DNA of 64,000 nucleotides from positions 1-64,000 of the forward strand of contig SAXG01000094.1 in NCBI GenBank assembly GCA_012932865.1. The letters run 5' to 3'. This document shows, piece after piece, positions 21,656 to 32,672 of the stretch. The notes below the pieces were generated by a model. That model ran no database searches. It was not told the DNA's origin and was given only the letters and a program-made list of their open reading frames with translations. A program made the translations under genes and the position numbers. The stretch is from Amylostereum areolatum. Lineage: Eukaryota > Basidiomycota > Agaricomycetes > Russulales > Stereaceae. Within the stretch, counting starts at the first letter, position 1. Each line of letters opens with the position of its first letter.

Positions 21656-23095
21656 ATGTCCGTCCTCCAAACTCCCCTCACCGAGCTCTTCGGCATCAAA
21701 CACCCCATCCTGCTCGCCGGTGCGTTCCCCTCTTCGTCGCCTGCACCGGAACGCAGGCTCCGACCGTTCGACGAGGAGGAACCGCGTTGCTGACGACCGG
21801 GGCTCACCACAGGCATGAACGTCGCCGCCGGCCCCGAGCTCGCCGCCGCCGTGACGAACGCGGGCGGGATGGGCGTCATCGGCGGTGTCGGGTACACGCC
21901 CAAGGTCCTGCGCGCCCAGGTGCGTTCTCCTTTCCCTTCCCTTTCCCCCCAACCACCCCTCGCGCAGCGCTCTGAACCCGTACCTCCCCCCCCGCCCCCG
22001 GCACGCGCAGATTCGCGCGATAAAACAGGACCTGAAGGACAAGAACGCGCCCTTCGGCGTCGACCTGCTGCTGCCCCAGGTCGGCGGGAACGCGCGCAAG
22101 ACGAACGTACGTTCCCCCCCCCTTGCCGTGTTCGTTCGTTCGGCGCACGGTGCTCACGCGCGAAAACAGTACGACTACACCAAGGGCCAGCTGCCGGAGC
22201 TGATCGACATCATCATCGAGGAGAAGGCCAAGCTCTTCGTCTCCGCCATCGGCGTGCCCCCCAAGGCCGTCGTCGACAAGCTGCACGCCGCGGGCATCCT
22301 CGTCATGAACGTGCGTTCCGCCCTCCTCCCCCTCCCCGCTCCCGCTCACGCCCTCCCTCCCACCGCACCAGATGGTCGGCCACCCCAAACACGTCCCCAA
22401 GGCCCTCGACGCCGGCGCGGACCTCATCTGCGCCCAGGCCGGCGAGGGCGGCGGGCACACGGGCGACATCCCCGCCTCGATCCTCATCCCGGCCTGCGTC
22501 GACGCCGTCCAGGGCCGGCGCTCGCCCCTGACCGGGAAGCCGATCTACGTCGTCGGCGCGGGCGCGGTGTACGACGGGCGCGGGCTCGCGGCGAACCTGA
22601 TGTGGGGCGCGCAGGGCGTCTGGGTCGGCACGCGCTTCGTGGCCTCGGTCGAGGCCGGCGCGTCGCCCGCGCACAAGAAGGCCGTGCTGACGGCCGGGCA
22701 CGGGGACGTGCTCAAGACGCTGATCTACACCGGCCGGCCGCTGCGCGTGCGCAAGACGCCGTACGTCGAGGACTGGTGCGTTTTCTCGCTTCCATCCCCC
22801 CCCCCCCCTTTTCGTTCGCCCCGGCCCCGCTCACCCGCTCGCCGCCACCCACAGGGAACTCAACCGCCAAGCGGAGATCAAGGAGCTCACGTCCAAGGGC
22901 ATCATCCCGAACCAGCACGAGGTCGACAAGCACCCCGAAAAGTCCCTCCAGGCCGTCACCTTCCTCATGGGCAACGTCGCGGCCGTCATCGACGAGGTCC
23001 TGCCCGCGCAGACGATCGTGGACAACATGGTCGCGCAGGCCGTCGAGCGGCTCCAGGGCGGGAGCGCGCTCGTGCGGGAGAAGGCGAGGCTGTGA
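21656..23095 (+). CDS. Nitronate monooxygenase (2-nitropropane dioxygenase family)
   Basis: FMN-dependent TIM-barrel enzyme that oxidises alkyl nitronates. Six exons, 21656-21719, 21813-21919, 22011-22106, 22170-22310, 22372-22775 and 22855-23095, join in frame to 350 residues, typical for the fungal family. Motifs in order: TELFGIKHPILLAG (start of barrel, FMN site), VTNAGGMGVIGGVG, VDLLLPQVGG, FVSAIGVPPKAVVDKLHAAG, DLICAQAGEGGGHTGDIP (the Gly-rich loop with the active-site His), PIYVVGAGAVYDGRGLAANL and GVWVGTRFVAS (phosphate-binding strands). The C-terminal helix part ends VREKARL. Introns are 64-93 nt with GTGCGT/GTACGT donors. It appears intact; likely cytosolic or peroxisomal, with no signal peptide seen. 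Confidence 0.92.
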
Positions 23096-23396
23096 GGTCC
23101 CTTTGAGGGGGGGGGGGGGTTGGTCTTGGATCGGTGCTGTGATTCAACAGGTGTTTTTGTATATCTCGTCTGGGGCGACCGTCGAGCTGCGTTATTCATG
23201 TAATTTGCTCCATCTACTTACGCTCGAAGCACCCGTCGTGCCACTGTGCATGGGCCGTAAGCTCTGTTCCCGTACACCACCGATCTGGCGGACGCAGTCT
23301 ATACAGTATCATGCTACATACCACACTCGCAAAAGAATTCTCCGGAGTGACACGGTCCTCCACCGCTTCAGCCGACCTAGACAGGAAGTTTGAGGG
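23096..23396. other. Tail-to-tail spacer
   Basis: Between the nitronate monooxygenase stop and the end of the minus-strand kinase-like gene. A CTAG|GT acceptor-like site at about 23373-23380 on the minus strand could open one more small exon of that gene. Nothing else is seen. Confidence 0.45.
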
Positions 23397-24505
23397 TTAG
23401 TGCAGAGGTATAGATGGACGGAGGCACTCACGTCCAGAGCGACCGCAGGCTGTGGGCGGAACAGGGACCAGCTCGCCGTCGCCGACAACTTCCAAGCACT
23501 GGCGCATGGCATCCAGAAGATGCGCGGTCGCCTCCGGAACCATGTCCGTCGCAGCGGCGTGGACATGTTCGGTCGGGGCCCGCCAGTCGATTCGGCTGTA
23601 TGCGAGCGTCTTTTCCACGCGGAACGCGTGCAGGGCCTGCACCAGGATCGCGGCGACGTCGCTCGAGGGCAGGCTCGACCACAGCAAGCGTTGCATGAGG
23701 CGGATGTCGCGCCACGCCGCGGTGCGGCGCGAACGGGGGCGGCCTGGTTCGGGGAAGAGCGCACGGTACGCGTCGTGGCGGGCCTGCGGGGGCACGTGGC
23801 CGCGCGGGACGACGACGAGCAGGGACCAGACCGCGAGCCACCACACGGATTCGGTGTCGTGGAAGGCATTGGGGCGGAAGGGGGCTGTCTCCGGGGGCTG
23901 CGTCGGGTTCCCGCCCGGTGCGGGCTTCATCAGAGCTGGCTTGGGGTCGATAGGACGGTCGGTGTATGCGTTCTCCATCACTTCCGTTGGCACGAAGGGC
24001 CACTGGCCCTGTGCACCGCCGTGCCAGTGCCGATCCAGTGAGATTGTGGTTCGCACTTGCCTGAGGAAAGGACGGGTACGCACTGTGTGGGCAGGACGAG
24101 GACGGGTCGCGTTTTGCGGGAAGTGGTGAACTTGAGGAGCGGCCGCTCGCGCACCGCGGGGCGAACTCCGCCGCGGCGCGAACGCGTGTGGGATGATGGC
24201 CTGCTCGAGGTCGACGAGGACACCCGCGCAGGCGTCCTCGTCTGTGTGGCGCAGGAGAAGCACGTTTGAGAGGTCAACGGCACCGTGAGTAAGGCCCTCG
24301 GCGTGCAGGGCGCGGAGGCCTATACGGTGCTCATTAATCAGTATGTTATAGATGAAGAATACCGCTCATTAGCGGACTCTACGCCGGGGAACAGATAGGG
24401 GTGCTTACCGCGTACGGCACCGTGGAGGGCGGTGAAGAGGAGATCGTAACTCATGAGGGAAGAGAGGGGGAGGACGGTCATTTTAGGAGGAGGAGAGGAT
24501 GCCAT
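23397..24505 (-). CDS. FunK1-like kinase C-lobe (degenerate, N-lobe missing)
   Basis: Start ATG 24505 (MASSPPPKMTVLPLSSLMSY). Exon 1 ends at a GTAAGC donor near 24407, and splicing to GTATAG|GCCTCC gives AVRGLRALHAEGLTHGAVDL, then SNVLLL and AGVLVDLEQAI. Further on come QWPFVPTEVMENAYTDR and FHDTESVWWLAVWSLLVVVP, which match the C-lobe of FunK1, the fungal-specific protein-kinase family of basidiomycetes. The catalytic loop is altered: the usual HRD-x4-N reads THGAVDLSN, and DFG reads DLE. The N-lobe with the ATP-binding Lys is absent, so this is a pseudokinase or a remnant. Internal intron limits between about 24130 and 23990 are not certain. It is head-to-head with the gene at 24691. Confidence 0.5.
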
Positions 24506-24690
24506 TCGGTCTGTGCTTAGAAGTTAGGATTGAGATGAATCCGAGTCCGACTTCACTTCGACGCCGGCGCGGGGACGGATCACGTGATGGGAAATACGGT
24601 GGCCCAAGTCACGGGTGCGCGTATATATAACCAAACACACGGGAGTCGGGCCCTCGGGGCCGATGATGTCTTGCGGTCTCCCACTTCAAA

Positions 24691-25302
24691 ATGTCGTCAC
24701 CTTCTAGGAAGACCGACACTGCTCTCCGTGAAGATCTGGCTAATGTCCATGGAGCAACGCTCGAATCTATGCTTGACGCCCTGCTTCCAGCCATCCTCCC
24801 AGTCGTCCTTGATGATGTCTGCAGCATCCTCGTCAGCAAAGGGGAGGTCATTGGTGATCGGTGGACCAGAGCTCCTACAGAAAAGGACGAGAACAAGGTG
24901 GGGAAGGGCGGGACGGTAGATGCGGGAGAGGCCGGTCTGCCCAACAAAGGAGGCGGTGAACTCGATGCATTCATTTTCATAGGGGATATCTTTTGGGAGA
25001 CTATGGCCTGTTTATCCAAGGATCCTGCTGTTAAGGTCGATGTCACACGGCGCTCCACTGTTCCCGCCTCCATCCACAAAAATACTTCTCGGCCAGACAG
25101 ACACGTGTCTATCATTTCTGATCCTGAAGGCAGTATGGCCTTGTCGGAACTGGATGACTGGCTGTGTATCGGGTGGGCCCACGAATACAAACAAGTGAAT
25201 GACCAAAAATCAAGATCGGATGTGCGTAGGTTCAGGGCGGGACTGCCGATGGATTCGACGCTGATGACATTTTCAGGTTTCTGGCAAGTTCTGCGGTCCA
25301 TA
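24691..25302 (+). pseudogene. FunK1-type N-terminal region, cut off by an LTR
   Basis: Begins ATG 24691 (MSSPSRKTDTALREDLANVH). The reading frame runs through LESMLDALLPAILPVVLDDV, FIFIGDIFWETMACLS and SELDDWLCIGWAHEYKQVN (the position of the WxDVxxVxEYK stretch in FunK1 proteins), then MDSTLMTFSGFWQVL. At 25303 a retrotransposon LTR begins (TGTCACGG). The frame continues into the LTR to 25554 but that tail is LTR sequence. Assignment to FunK1 rests on weak similarity of a few blocks. Together with the minus-strand C-lobe gene it could be the product of one broken kinase locus; the opposite orientation argues for two genes or an inversion. Confidence 0.4.
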
Positions 25303-25722
25303 TGTCACGGATCGCTCCATTTCTCTCTTCGTTTGCAGACCTCGTACACGCGACGTGTCACGGCACATGACTTTCCCTTGCATCACATGCTTCAACGACG
25401 TCATTGCCCGGACTTCCGAGCGGGGTTCCGCATCCTTATCTATGACATCACTGCTCCGGACCTTCGTCCTCCGCCCCATGACTCCTTTCCTATTGTTCCC
25501 CCCGCTCGCACCACTATCGCATCGCATCGCACCATCGTTCCCACTTGTATATAAGGACAGTGTTTCTCTTCCCTTTTCCCTAGACTGTCCATCTCGTCAT
25601 ACGGTACTGTAGCGCACGTTGCACTACCCTAGACCCCGGCACTCTCGAATCTATTTTCTTCTCGCTCCTCTCATCGTCGCGACTTAGGCGGTTCATCGGT
25701 CTCATAAACTGCATTTCTGACA
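25303..25722 (+). repeat. LTR, 420 bp (chromovirus family A)
   Basis: Starts TGTCACGGATCG and ends CATTTCTGACA. A TATA box, TATATAA, is at 25548-25554. Same length (420 bp) as the other two LTRs of this family in the window. Confidence 0.9.
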
Positions 25723-26339
25723 CCTGGACAGTCTACCCCTACGCCTACCTCGCACCCCTCTCTCCATCTACCTCTGCCGTCTCTACGACGTTAAAAACTC
25801 CCACCACGGACCTCCCGAACGCACCGGTCTTCCTCCCGTTCAACGGAAAGCCGATCACCCCCCGCGACGACGCACCACTCCCCTACCCTTGGTCCGACGC
25901 CGTCACCGTCAACTGCCTCGTCCCCGTACAGAACCTCTGCAAGAAAGATCCCTGGACCGCGCACGGTCTCAACTTCCGCATCTTCGAGTGGAGGTGGCAC
26001 AAGGATCACGGTACTGTCGTCCTCGCCCTATACGTCCGAATCACTACGTGCATCAACGTAGATCTCGAACGCCTTGAATTCACCCTCCACGCCCCCACCT
26101 ACCACACATACCTCATCCAAGACGCCCCCAACCCGATCCTCCAAACCAGTTTCACCTCCGTCTCCCAGTTTAACCGTCGGACCCCCGAATCCACCCCGCC
26201 ACCAGTCCTCCGTCCCACCATCAAGGGTAAGACCCTTCGTCGCCGCCACCACGAACATAAGATCCGCCAGGCAGTAAAAGCCGGCTACCTCACCAAGAAA
26301 CTCCTCGGCCGTCGCCCCATCGCGGCGGACTTCTTCTAG
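25580..26339 (+). CDS. AUG-less open frame upstream of gag (family A ORF0), truncated copy
   Basis: The frame is open from the end of the LTR to TAG at 26337-26339 and contains no methionine. Recognisable blocks: VFLPFNGKPITPRDD, KKDPWTAHGLNFRIFEWRW, LEFTLHAPTYHTYL, GKTLRRRHHEHKIRQAVKAG, RRPIAADFF. After the TAG the same frame stays open (TIITSSTAP) to the break at 26477. I saw no ATG in any frame of the sense strand between about 25560 and 26477. Function unknown. Confidence 0.55.
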
Positions 26340-26477
26340 ACCATCATCACGTCCTCCACAGCCCCTCGTCCCCCCACCCCGAACCTTCCCCCAGGCGTCT
26401 TTCGAGACTACTGTCCCGAAGAATACTATATCCTCACCTCGCAGCAGACTAAGGAATCCGTACGTTGGCTACACGAC

Positions 26478-26936
26478 TGTCAGCAACGACTAGTGCGACA
26501 GCACCAAGTTACGACACAGCTGACTAGAAGATGAGGACGACAGAGGGGAGCCGATCAGACACGGCGACAGACGAGGGAAAGCAAGCAAAGTCGGTAGAAT
26601 TGACTAGCTCGAGATAAGGGATATGTACAGCGAGAGCGAGCCTTATATACACAAGAGGAGAGAGACTTAGGTAAGCAACCGATACACGGCGATCAGTAAG
26701 CAGACCTAGTATAAGTAAGCAGTCGTATGTAAAAGAGCACAGCATGAGTCAGTATTGTACAGCATGAGTCAAGGGAAAGGAGTCAGACCCGGGCCGAGAT
26801 GAGTCACGTGGGCCCGGGTGGGATATAGATGAACCGGGTCCGGGCCAAAGTGGAGCCGGACCGGTGATAAGCCAATAAGTCCTAAAGCGTGTAACCGATG
26901 TAAAGTAAAAAAGAAAATTATAGACCGTTCATGACA
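26478..26936 (-). repeat. 3' LTR of family B chromovirus (459 bp)
   Basis: Plus-strand ends TGTCAGCAACGACTAG ... CCGTTCATGACA. It has several visible differences from the partner LTR at 33546-34002, including the agctgactagaagatgagg versus agctgacagaggaagagg stretch, so the insertion is not recent. Confidence 0.9.
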
Positions 26937-29900
26937 TCACCCCTTCCTTAGATTCGACGTCCTCGTCGCAATCAGATCCAGTTTCCTCTTCCGCCAGGAG
27001 TTCCCAACGATTAAGGCGTGCAGGTTTCGGGGCACCTGGGTGCTCGCGGTGGAAGTCGTCAATACGTTTCTTGGCATTCTGGAGATTGGCAAGAGGTTCC
27101 CAAGTATTGTCATTGTCTGGGTAGCCTTTCCATTTGACAAGGTACTTGAAGCCGCGACCAACTTTCTTGGAGTCTATAATCTTTTCAACCTCATAGACTT
27201 CCTCTCCTTGGACTAACTCTGGGGGTGGAGGTGCAGGTGTTTTCTGGTTGTCAAAGGCGGGACCGTTGTGTGGAGATAGGAGGGACTCGTTGAAGACCGG
27301 ATGTTTTCGTGACCAGGATGTAGGGAGGCGAAGCTTGTAAGCCGATGCTCCAACTTTCTCCAGGATTTCGAAAGGACCAAAGCGCTTGTCATCTAGCTTT
27401 TGCATAGGACGTGCCGTTTTGATTACAGTTTGGCCATCTCTAGTCTTGGCTTCCAGCCAGACGAAGTCGCCAATTTTGTAATCTATTGGTTCGTCCTTCT
27501 TGCGATCGTAAAAGCGCTTTTGATCGTCCTGTGCTGCCTTTAGCGCAGAGCGGGCTTCCTCATAGATGTCTCACATGCGTTGTGCAAACTCATTCGCCGA
27601 TGGGTTGTCTGTCTCACGTCGAGGGTTTGTCCCCAGGTAGAGTTCCCGACCATAGTTGGCAAAGTTGGGAGACATCCCAATCGAACTATGGACCATGTTG
27701 TTGAGCGCAGTCATGGCAAGTGGGAGGTAACGTGTCCAATTGTCTTGTCGCTGATTGACGAAGATGCGAAGGTAGTTTTCCATGGTCATGTTGGAGCGTT
27801 CGGTCTGTCCAGTCCGTCTGAGGGTGATACGCCGTGGACGGGTTCCCTTCAATGCCTAGCAATTGGAACAATGCCGTGGTGAACTTGGAGACAAAGACGC
27901 TGCCGCGGTCACTGACGATCTTTCTAGGAATTCCATGATGGGGGACCACCTCGCGTAGGTACTCGAAGGCGAGTTCGTCCTCTGTTAGGTCTTTGGTCGT
28001 GGCCCAGAATACAACCTGCTTGGTACCCATGCAGTTCACATTGCAGATGGCGTCTTTTCCATCCGAGACCGGGAGTGGCATGACGAAAGTCAATGGATAC
28101 GTGCTCCCAAGGTGCTTGTGGCGGGTCATGTGGGTGGAGTGGAGCGGCAATACGATCAGTGTCTAATCTTGGTACGTTGGCAGGTCTCACATCCTTCGAC
28201 ATATTTTCGGACGTCATCTCTAATGGCAGGCCACCAGTAGTTGCGCGTGATGAGCTCAGTGGGTCTTGTATCGTCCTGGATGACCGACAAGCGGGCCGTC
28301 ATGATGAGCCTGGATGATGTCTGCACGGAGTCCTTTGTCTCTTGGGACATAGAGTCTGTGTTGCCAGGTGATCCGTTCCATCTGCAGTGTTCCAGCCATC
28401 CCTTCACTTTGAGTGCTAAGGCGCGTTCTACTGCATGGTCTCGGAGTAAGGTAGCCTCTTGAATCCGCTCAATGAAGGTATTGTCAGGTCCGTTGGTTAC
28501 GATTCCTGCATGGTTGAGGGCGCGAAAGAGTTCTGGTTTCAGGAGGACAATGTTTTCATTGTCTTTCTCCCCCTTCTCAAGGCCCGCTAGTCGGGAAATA
28601 GCATCGGGTTTGCCCATTGTTTTGCCAGGTTTGTGGAGTAGCGTACAATGATACTCTTGTAGCTCCGTTAACCATCGTGCTTGTCTCCGATTTAGCTTCT
28701 GCGCCTTGCGGAAGTACTGTGAGATTGCGATGATCCGACCAGATTTCAAACTCCTGTCGTGCCCCCATGAGGTATTGTCTCCATTCCTCTAGTGCCGTCA
28801 TGATGGCCAGTAATTCCTTGTCATAAATCTCATAGTTCCTCTCAGCTTCGCTGAGGGACTTTGAGAGGAAGGCTGACTGGGTGCCATTTGCCATTGTCCT
28901 GTTGTTGCGAAAGTACCGCGCCTGTGGCATAGTCAGAGGAGTCCGCCTCGACACGGAACTGCCCATCGTCTGTAGGGATTGCTAGAACTGGCTGTGATGT
29001 TATACGTCGCTTGAGTTCCTGCAAAAGCCTCCTGCTGTGGGGTGTCCCAGACCCATTCCGTCTTCCCAGTGAGTTTAGTCATTGGGTGAGCAATGCCGCT
29101 GAAGTCCTTGATAAAGCGACGGTAGAAGTTGCAAAAGCCCAAAAACGATTGAAGTTGTTTCTTCGTTTTGGGGGCTGGCCAATTGGTGATTGCCGCGACC
29201 TTTGCTGGATCCATGCGAACCCTTCCTCCGCCGACAATCATGCCCAGGTATTCGATTTCTGCCTTCTCAAACTCGCACTTTTCTGGCTTCAGATAGAGTT
29301 TGTTTTCTCGCAGGATCGAAGGACCTCCTTGACTATCCGACGATGTTCTTCTAGCGTATGTGTGAAGATGAGGATGTCGTCCAAATAGACGACCACGACT
29401 CCTTGATGGATCAAGTCTTTGAACAGGTCATTCATCATGGCTTGGAACGTAGACGGGGAGTTGGTGAGTCCGAAGAACATGACCGTAGGCTCGTAGAGAC
29501 CTTTGTTCGTGCGGAATGCAGCTTTCCACTCGTCCCCTTCTTTAATCCGAACATTGTTGTACCCCCATCGGACATCGAGCTTGGTAAAGTGCCGTGCTCC
29601 TTTAAGTTTGTCAACCAACTCTTGGATGAGCGGGAGCGGGTAACGGTTCTTTATTGTCATCTCATTGAGCTTTCGATAGTCCTGCACAGGACGTAGCGAG
29701 CCATCTTTTTTCTTGATGAAGAAGAATGGGGAGGCCATGGGTGATTTGGATGGTTGGATCCGGCCAGATCTCAGGTTCTCTTCCAAAAAGGCGTCCAGTT
29801 GCTTCTGCTCGTCCAATGTGAGGGGGTAAACTTTGCAATCGACCGGTTTGAAGTTAGGAGTGAGCTCAATGGCGTGGTCCCATGGGCGTCGCTCAGGGAG

Positions 29901-31112
29901 CTTGTCGAAGTCGTCTTTGTCAAAGATGTCCTTGAATTCGTGGTACGCCGTTGGGACTCGCTCAGAGAAGGTTTGTTCCTTTTTCTTAGCGTGCTCTTCA
30001 ATTGCAATGTCCGATGCATGGGTCCGGATGTGGTATGTCGCTTTGTAGCCATCCCAGTCGAAGGCAAACAGCTGCTCGTCTTTTTCCATGTGGACTGGCT
30101 CTTCCTCCTCCTCTTCATCATCATCGATATTGAGGAGGGGAGGGGGACGAGAGCAGCTGATAGGGCATCGGTCGAATTCAATTGACCCGGATTTCCAGTC
30201 GATGTGAGGGTTGTGCTTCTTTAGCCACTCATGTCCAATGAAAAGGTCCGTATCTCCTAGATTGGAGACCGCCAGGTCAATGTTTTCTTCATGGTCTTGA
30301 ATATTTAGGCGAAGTGTGACATATTCCGTGATGGGACCTCCTGTGTTGAGAGTGCCGTCTGCATTTCGTACTGGGATTGGGCGAGCAGTCCGTCGCGTGG
30401 GGATGTGATTTTCCTGTACAAACTTCGTGTTGATACACGAGCCAGTGCAACCACTGTCCAGGAGTGCGAGAGCTTTGACAATGCGCTTGGAATTTACCAC
30501 AAGTTGTGTGGGAATGACCGTTTGTTCCTTGGCGTTGGAGGAGCGTATGAACTGCATGGGAGTGGCGAGCTCTAGTAGAGCTTGACATGCTAACTCGTCT
30601 CCCATGCCAGTTATTTCCTTGATGGCTTCATAAGTAGCCTCGTCACGGCGTCGGTGGTGTGTCCAGATGCGAAGGATTGCAATCGCACTTTCGGGTTTGT
30701 CTTCCCTTAAGCGACGAAGCGTCCATTGAGCCGTTCCAGGTGCCATATAACATGATTTGGGCGCCGTGCCCCTTCCATCGCACGGCGTTGTCCCTGACTT
30801 CACAGGGTCCATATCCAAAACCGAGTCCGTATCCAAAGGCTGTATCCAAAACTGAAGCCGAAACCGAAGCCATATCCAAAGCCGAAGGCTCACAAATCGA
30901 GGCCTGAGTATCTAAAATAACAACGGGACGCGTTCCCGTACCGATAGAGTCCGTAAGAGAAGTCATAATGGGGATATCCCCCGTAGTAGTACAGTCCGAA
31001 TCAACAATGCGCATATGTAAACGAGAACCAGGCCACCGAGGCGCCACAAAACCAGACGAGCGAGAAACAGAAACTTGGGCTTCAGATGCCGTGTACATCG
31101 TCAGCCCCCTCA
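26929..31112 (-). pseudogene. Pol of family B chromovirus (PR-RT-RNaseH-IN-chromodomain), frameshifted
   Basis: Protease: ALALLDSGCTGSCIN (around 30480). RT: RPVQDYRKLNEMTIKNRYPL, TKLDVRWGYNNVRI and catalytic VVYLDDILIF (around 29390). RNase [20 protein letters not shown] and IWSDHRNL. Integrase: zinc motif ending CETCQRTK, core VSDRGSVFVSKF and YHPQTDWTDR (the usual TDGQTER is altered). C-terminal chromodomain: VEKIIDSKKVGRGFKYLVKW and GYPDNDNTWEPL (27080-27230). Pieces lie in different frames: breaks near 30850 (inside a tccaaa repeat), 29270, 28960, 28750, 28150 and 27850 with further changes to 27410. Chromodomains of such elements are known to target integration to heterochromatin. The last codons (KEGVMS) run through the polypurine tract into the 3' LTR. 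This copy cannot make a full Pol. Confidence 0.85.
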
Positions 31113-32366
31113 AAAACCCTCCTTCTTCTCCTCCACCTTCGGCTGAGCTTGAAGCGCGTCCATCACGCTTTTCCGATCTTCGGCCGACAGGCTCCTAGCC
31201 CAGGCGGTGGGCGTCTCGAACGTCTGTGCTCGAGCCTCCCGCTTTGGTGGTTCCGTGTACCGGTCCCTCCCCCACATGTCTCGGATGTTCTTCACGTCCA
31301 CCCTGCAGTCCTGCACCTGGTGGCCATTCTGTCCGCAGCGGAAGCATCGCCCCTTGATGTTGACACGGTTGACGTCCATCGGCTGACCTTTGCCACCGTG
31401 CACCGTGCCGGTTCCATCGCGGCGCCATGGGACCTGCCCCCCTTGTTGCCCATTGGACGATCCTTGTCCTTTGGGTTTTTGGTTCTGCACGGGTCCACTG
31501 CGCTGGGTCTTAAGGTCCTCCCGCTCCTGTCGCAGACCGTCGATCAGGATGATGCGCTCTTTGAGGTCCTCATATTTCTGAGGAACGTGACCGCTGTCGT
31601 AGATGGAGTCGATGGTCCGATAGTAGACGTTGTGTTTGAGCAGCTGCATGAGGTGGATAGGGTCCTGCGCCGTGGAGTATCCTGCCTTTCTTGCGAGTTG
31701 CTCGAACTTGGCGAAGTATTCATGGGCAGTGGTACCCTTCGTCTGTTTGAACCCGTCCAGTTCAACTGCGGCACGGTGCTGCTCATTGACGTCGGTGAAG
31801 GCCCCTTTGAGTGCTTTGTGGAAGTCCACCCAGGCGACCATGGCTCCATTGGCCAAGTGTGCATCCTCATACTCGGCCTTCCAGGTGCGTGCTGCCTCCC
31901 CCGTCATGTAGGTGAGAATGAAGAGGACTTTGTCCTTGTCCGTCACGAGGTCATCCTCAGCAGCTCGCATGTATTCCTCGCACGACCGCATCCAGTCATT
32001 GAAGTCCTCTCGTTTCCCAGAGAAGCCTTCAGGAGTTTTCGCGTGGACTTTCTTTCGGGGGGGTCTGGCGGCGGCGGCGGCTGGGGCACTAACAGTGACC
32101 GCAGGGGGGTTGACGGTGATGGGGGGGGCCGTGACGTTGACGGTGGGGGGTGGCAGGTTGAGGGCAGCAACAAGCATGGCAGGGATGGCTACCCATTGGC
32201 CATTTACTTCCATGAGCCAGGCATCGTCGGTGCCGTTATTCATGTGTTGGATGGGAGAGCCAGTTTGGCCGATGACAATGTTCCATGTTCCACCGATTTC
32301 GGTGCAGTTGGCAAGTTCGGCGGGGAGAGGGGGTTGGGGGTCGGTGCGGATCCACTGGGCAGCCAT
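31110..32366 (-). CDS. Gag of family B chromovirus
   Basis: Start ATG 32366 (MAAQWIRTDPQPPLPAELAN), 418 residues. Middle part is a retrotransposon capsid domain: PEGFSGKREDFNDWMRSCEE, ARTWKAEYEDAHL, DFHKALKGAFTDVNEQHRAA, TAHEYFAKFEQLARKAGY, LKHNVYYRTIDSIY. Near the C-terminus one CCHC zinc knuckle, CFRCGQNGHQVQDC, binds RNA. It ends EEKKEGF with TGA at 31110-31112, directly after a -1 slippery heptamer. The capsid is intact although pol is not. Confidence 0.88.
   Translation of the reverse strand: MAAQWIRTDPQPPLPAELANCTEIGGTWNIVIGQTGSPIQHMNNGTDDAWLMEVNGQWVAIPAMLVAALNLPPPTVNVTAPPITVNPPAVTVSAPAAAAARPPRKKVHAKTPEGFSGKREDFNDWMRSCEEYMRAAEDDLVTDKDKVLFILTYMTGEAARTWKAEYEDAHLANGAMVAWVDFHKALKGAFTDVNEQHRAAVELDGFKQTKGTTAHEYFAKFEQLARKAGYSTAQDPIHLMQLLKHNVYYRTIDSIYDSGHVPQKYEDLKERIILIDGLRQEREDLKTQRSGPVQNQKPKGQGSSNGQQGGQVPWRRDGTGTVHGGKGQPMDVNRVNIKGRCFRCGQNGHQVQDCRVDVKNIRDMWGRDRYTEPPKREARAQTFETPTAWARSLSAEDRKSVMDALQAQPKVEEKKEGF
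31113..31119 (-). promoter_or_regulatory. -1 frameshift heptamer GGGTTTT at the gag stop
   Basis: In the gag frame the codons read GAG GGT TTT TGA, so the heptamer G GGT TTT fits the X XXY YYZ rule and abuts the UGA. A -1 slip gives the frame that continues LRGLTMYTASEAQV towards protease. Confidence 0.7.
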
Positions 32367-32672
32367 GATTGGTTCGTCGAGGTCGGAGAAGTCTTCGTCG
32401 GTGACAGGCGGTAGGGCGGAGGCAGCGATGAGGTTGAAGTCGGCTTCAGTAAGGTCGTCTTGGCTTTCGTTGGCGAAGTACCAACTGATGCCACTTGTTT
32501 GGGTTGCTACGAAGGCGACTTCGACAGTGGTGTCTCCGAGTTGGACAAAGAAGTCGTTTCCTCGTTCAGTGAAGCCTAGAGGGAGGGGATATATGTAGCA
32601 GTTTTCGTCCTCAACGTCGGTGTCGGAGTCAGAACTGGAGTCGGAGCCGTTGAGTCCGAACGAGGGAATTGT

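Larger units (their letters stand above)
25303..26477 (+). mobile_element. Truncated chromovirus copy (same family as the element at 43492-53345)
   Basis: Consists of the 5' LTR (25303-25722), the primer-binding region cctggacagtctacccc and about 755 bp of the 5' internal region. It matches, in reverse complement, the 5' part of the element at 43.5-53.3 kb almost base for base. It stops abruptly at 26477, where another LTR begins (TGTCAGC); the rest of the element is absent. Confidence 0.9.
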
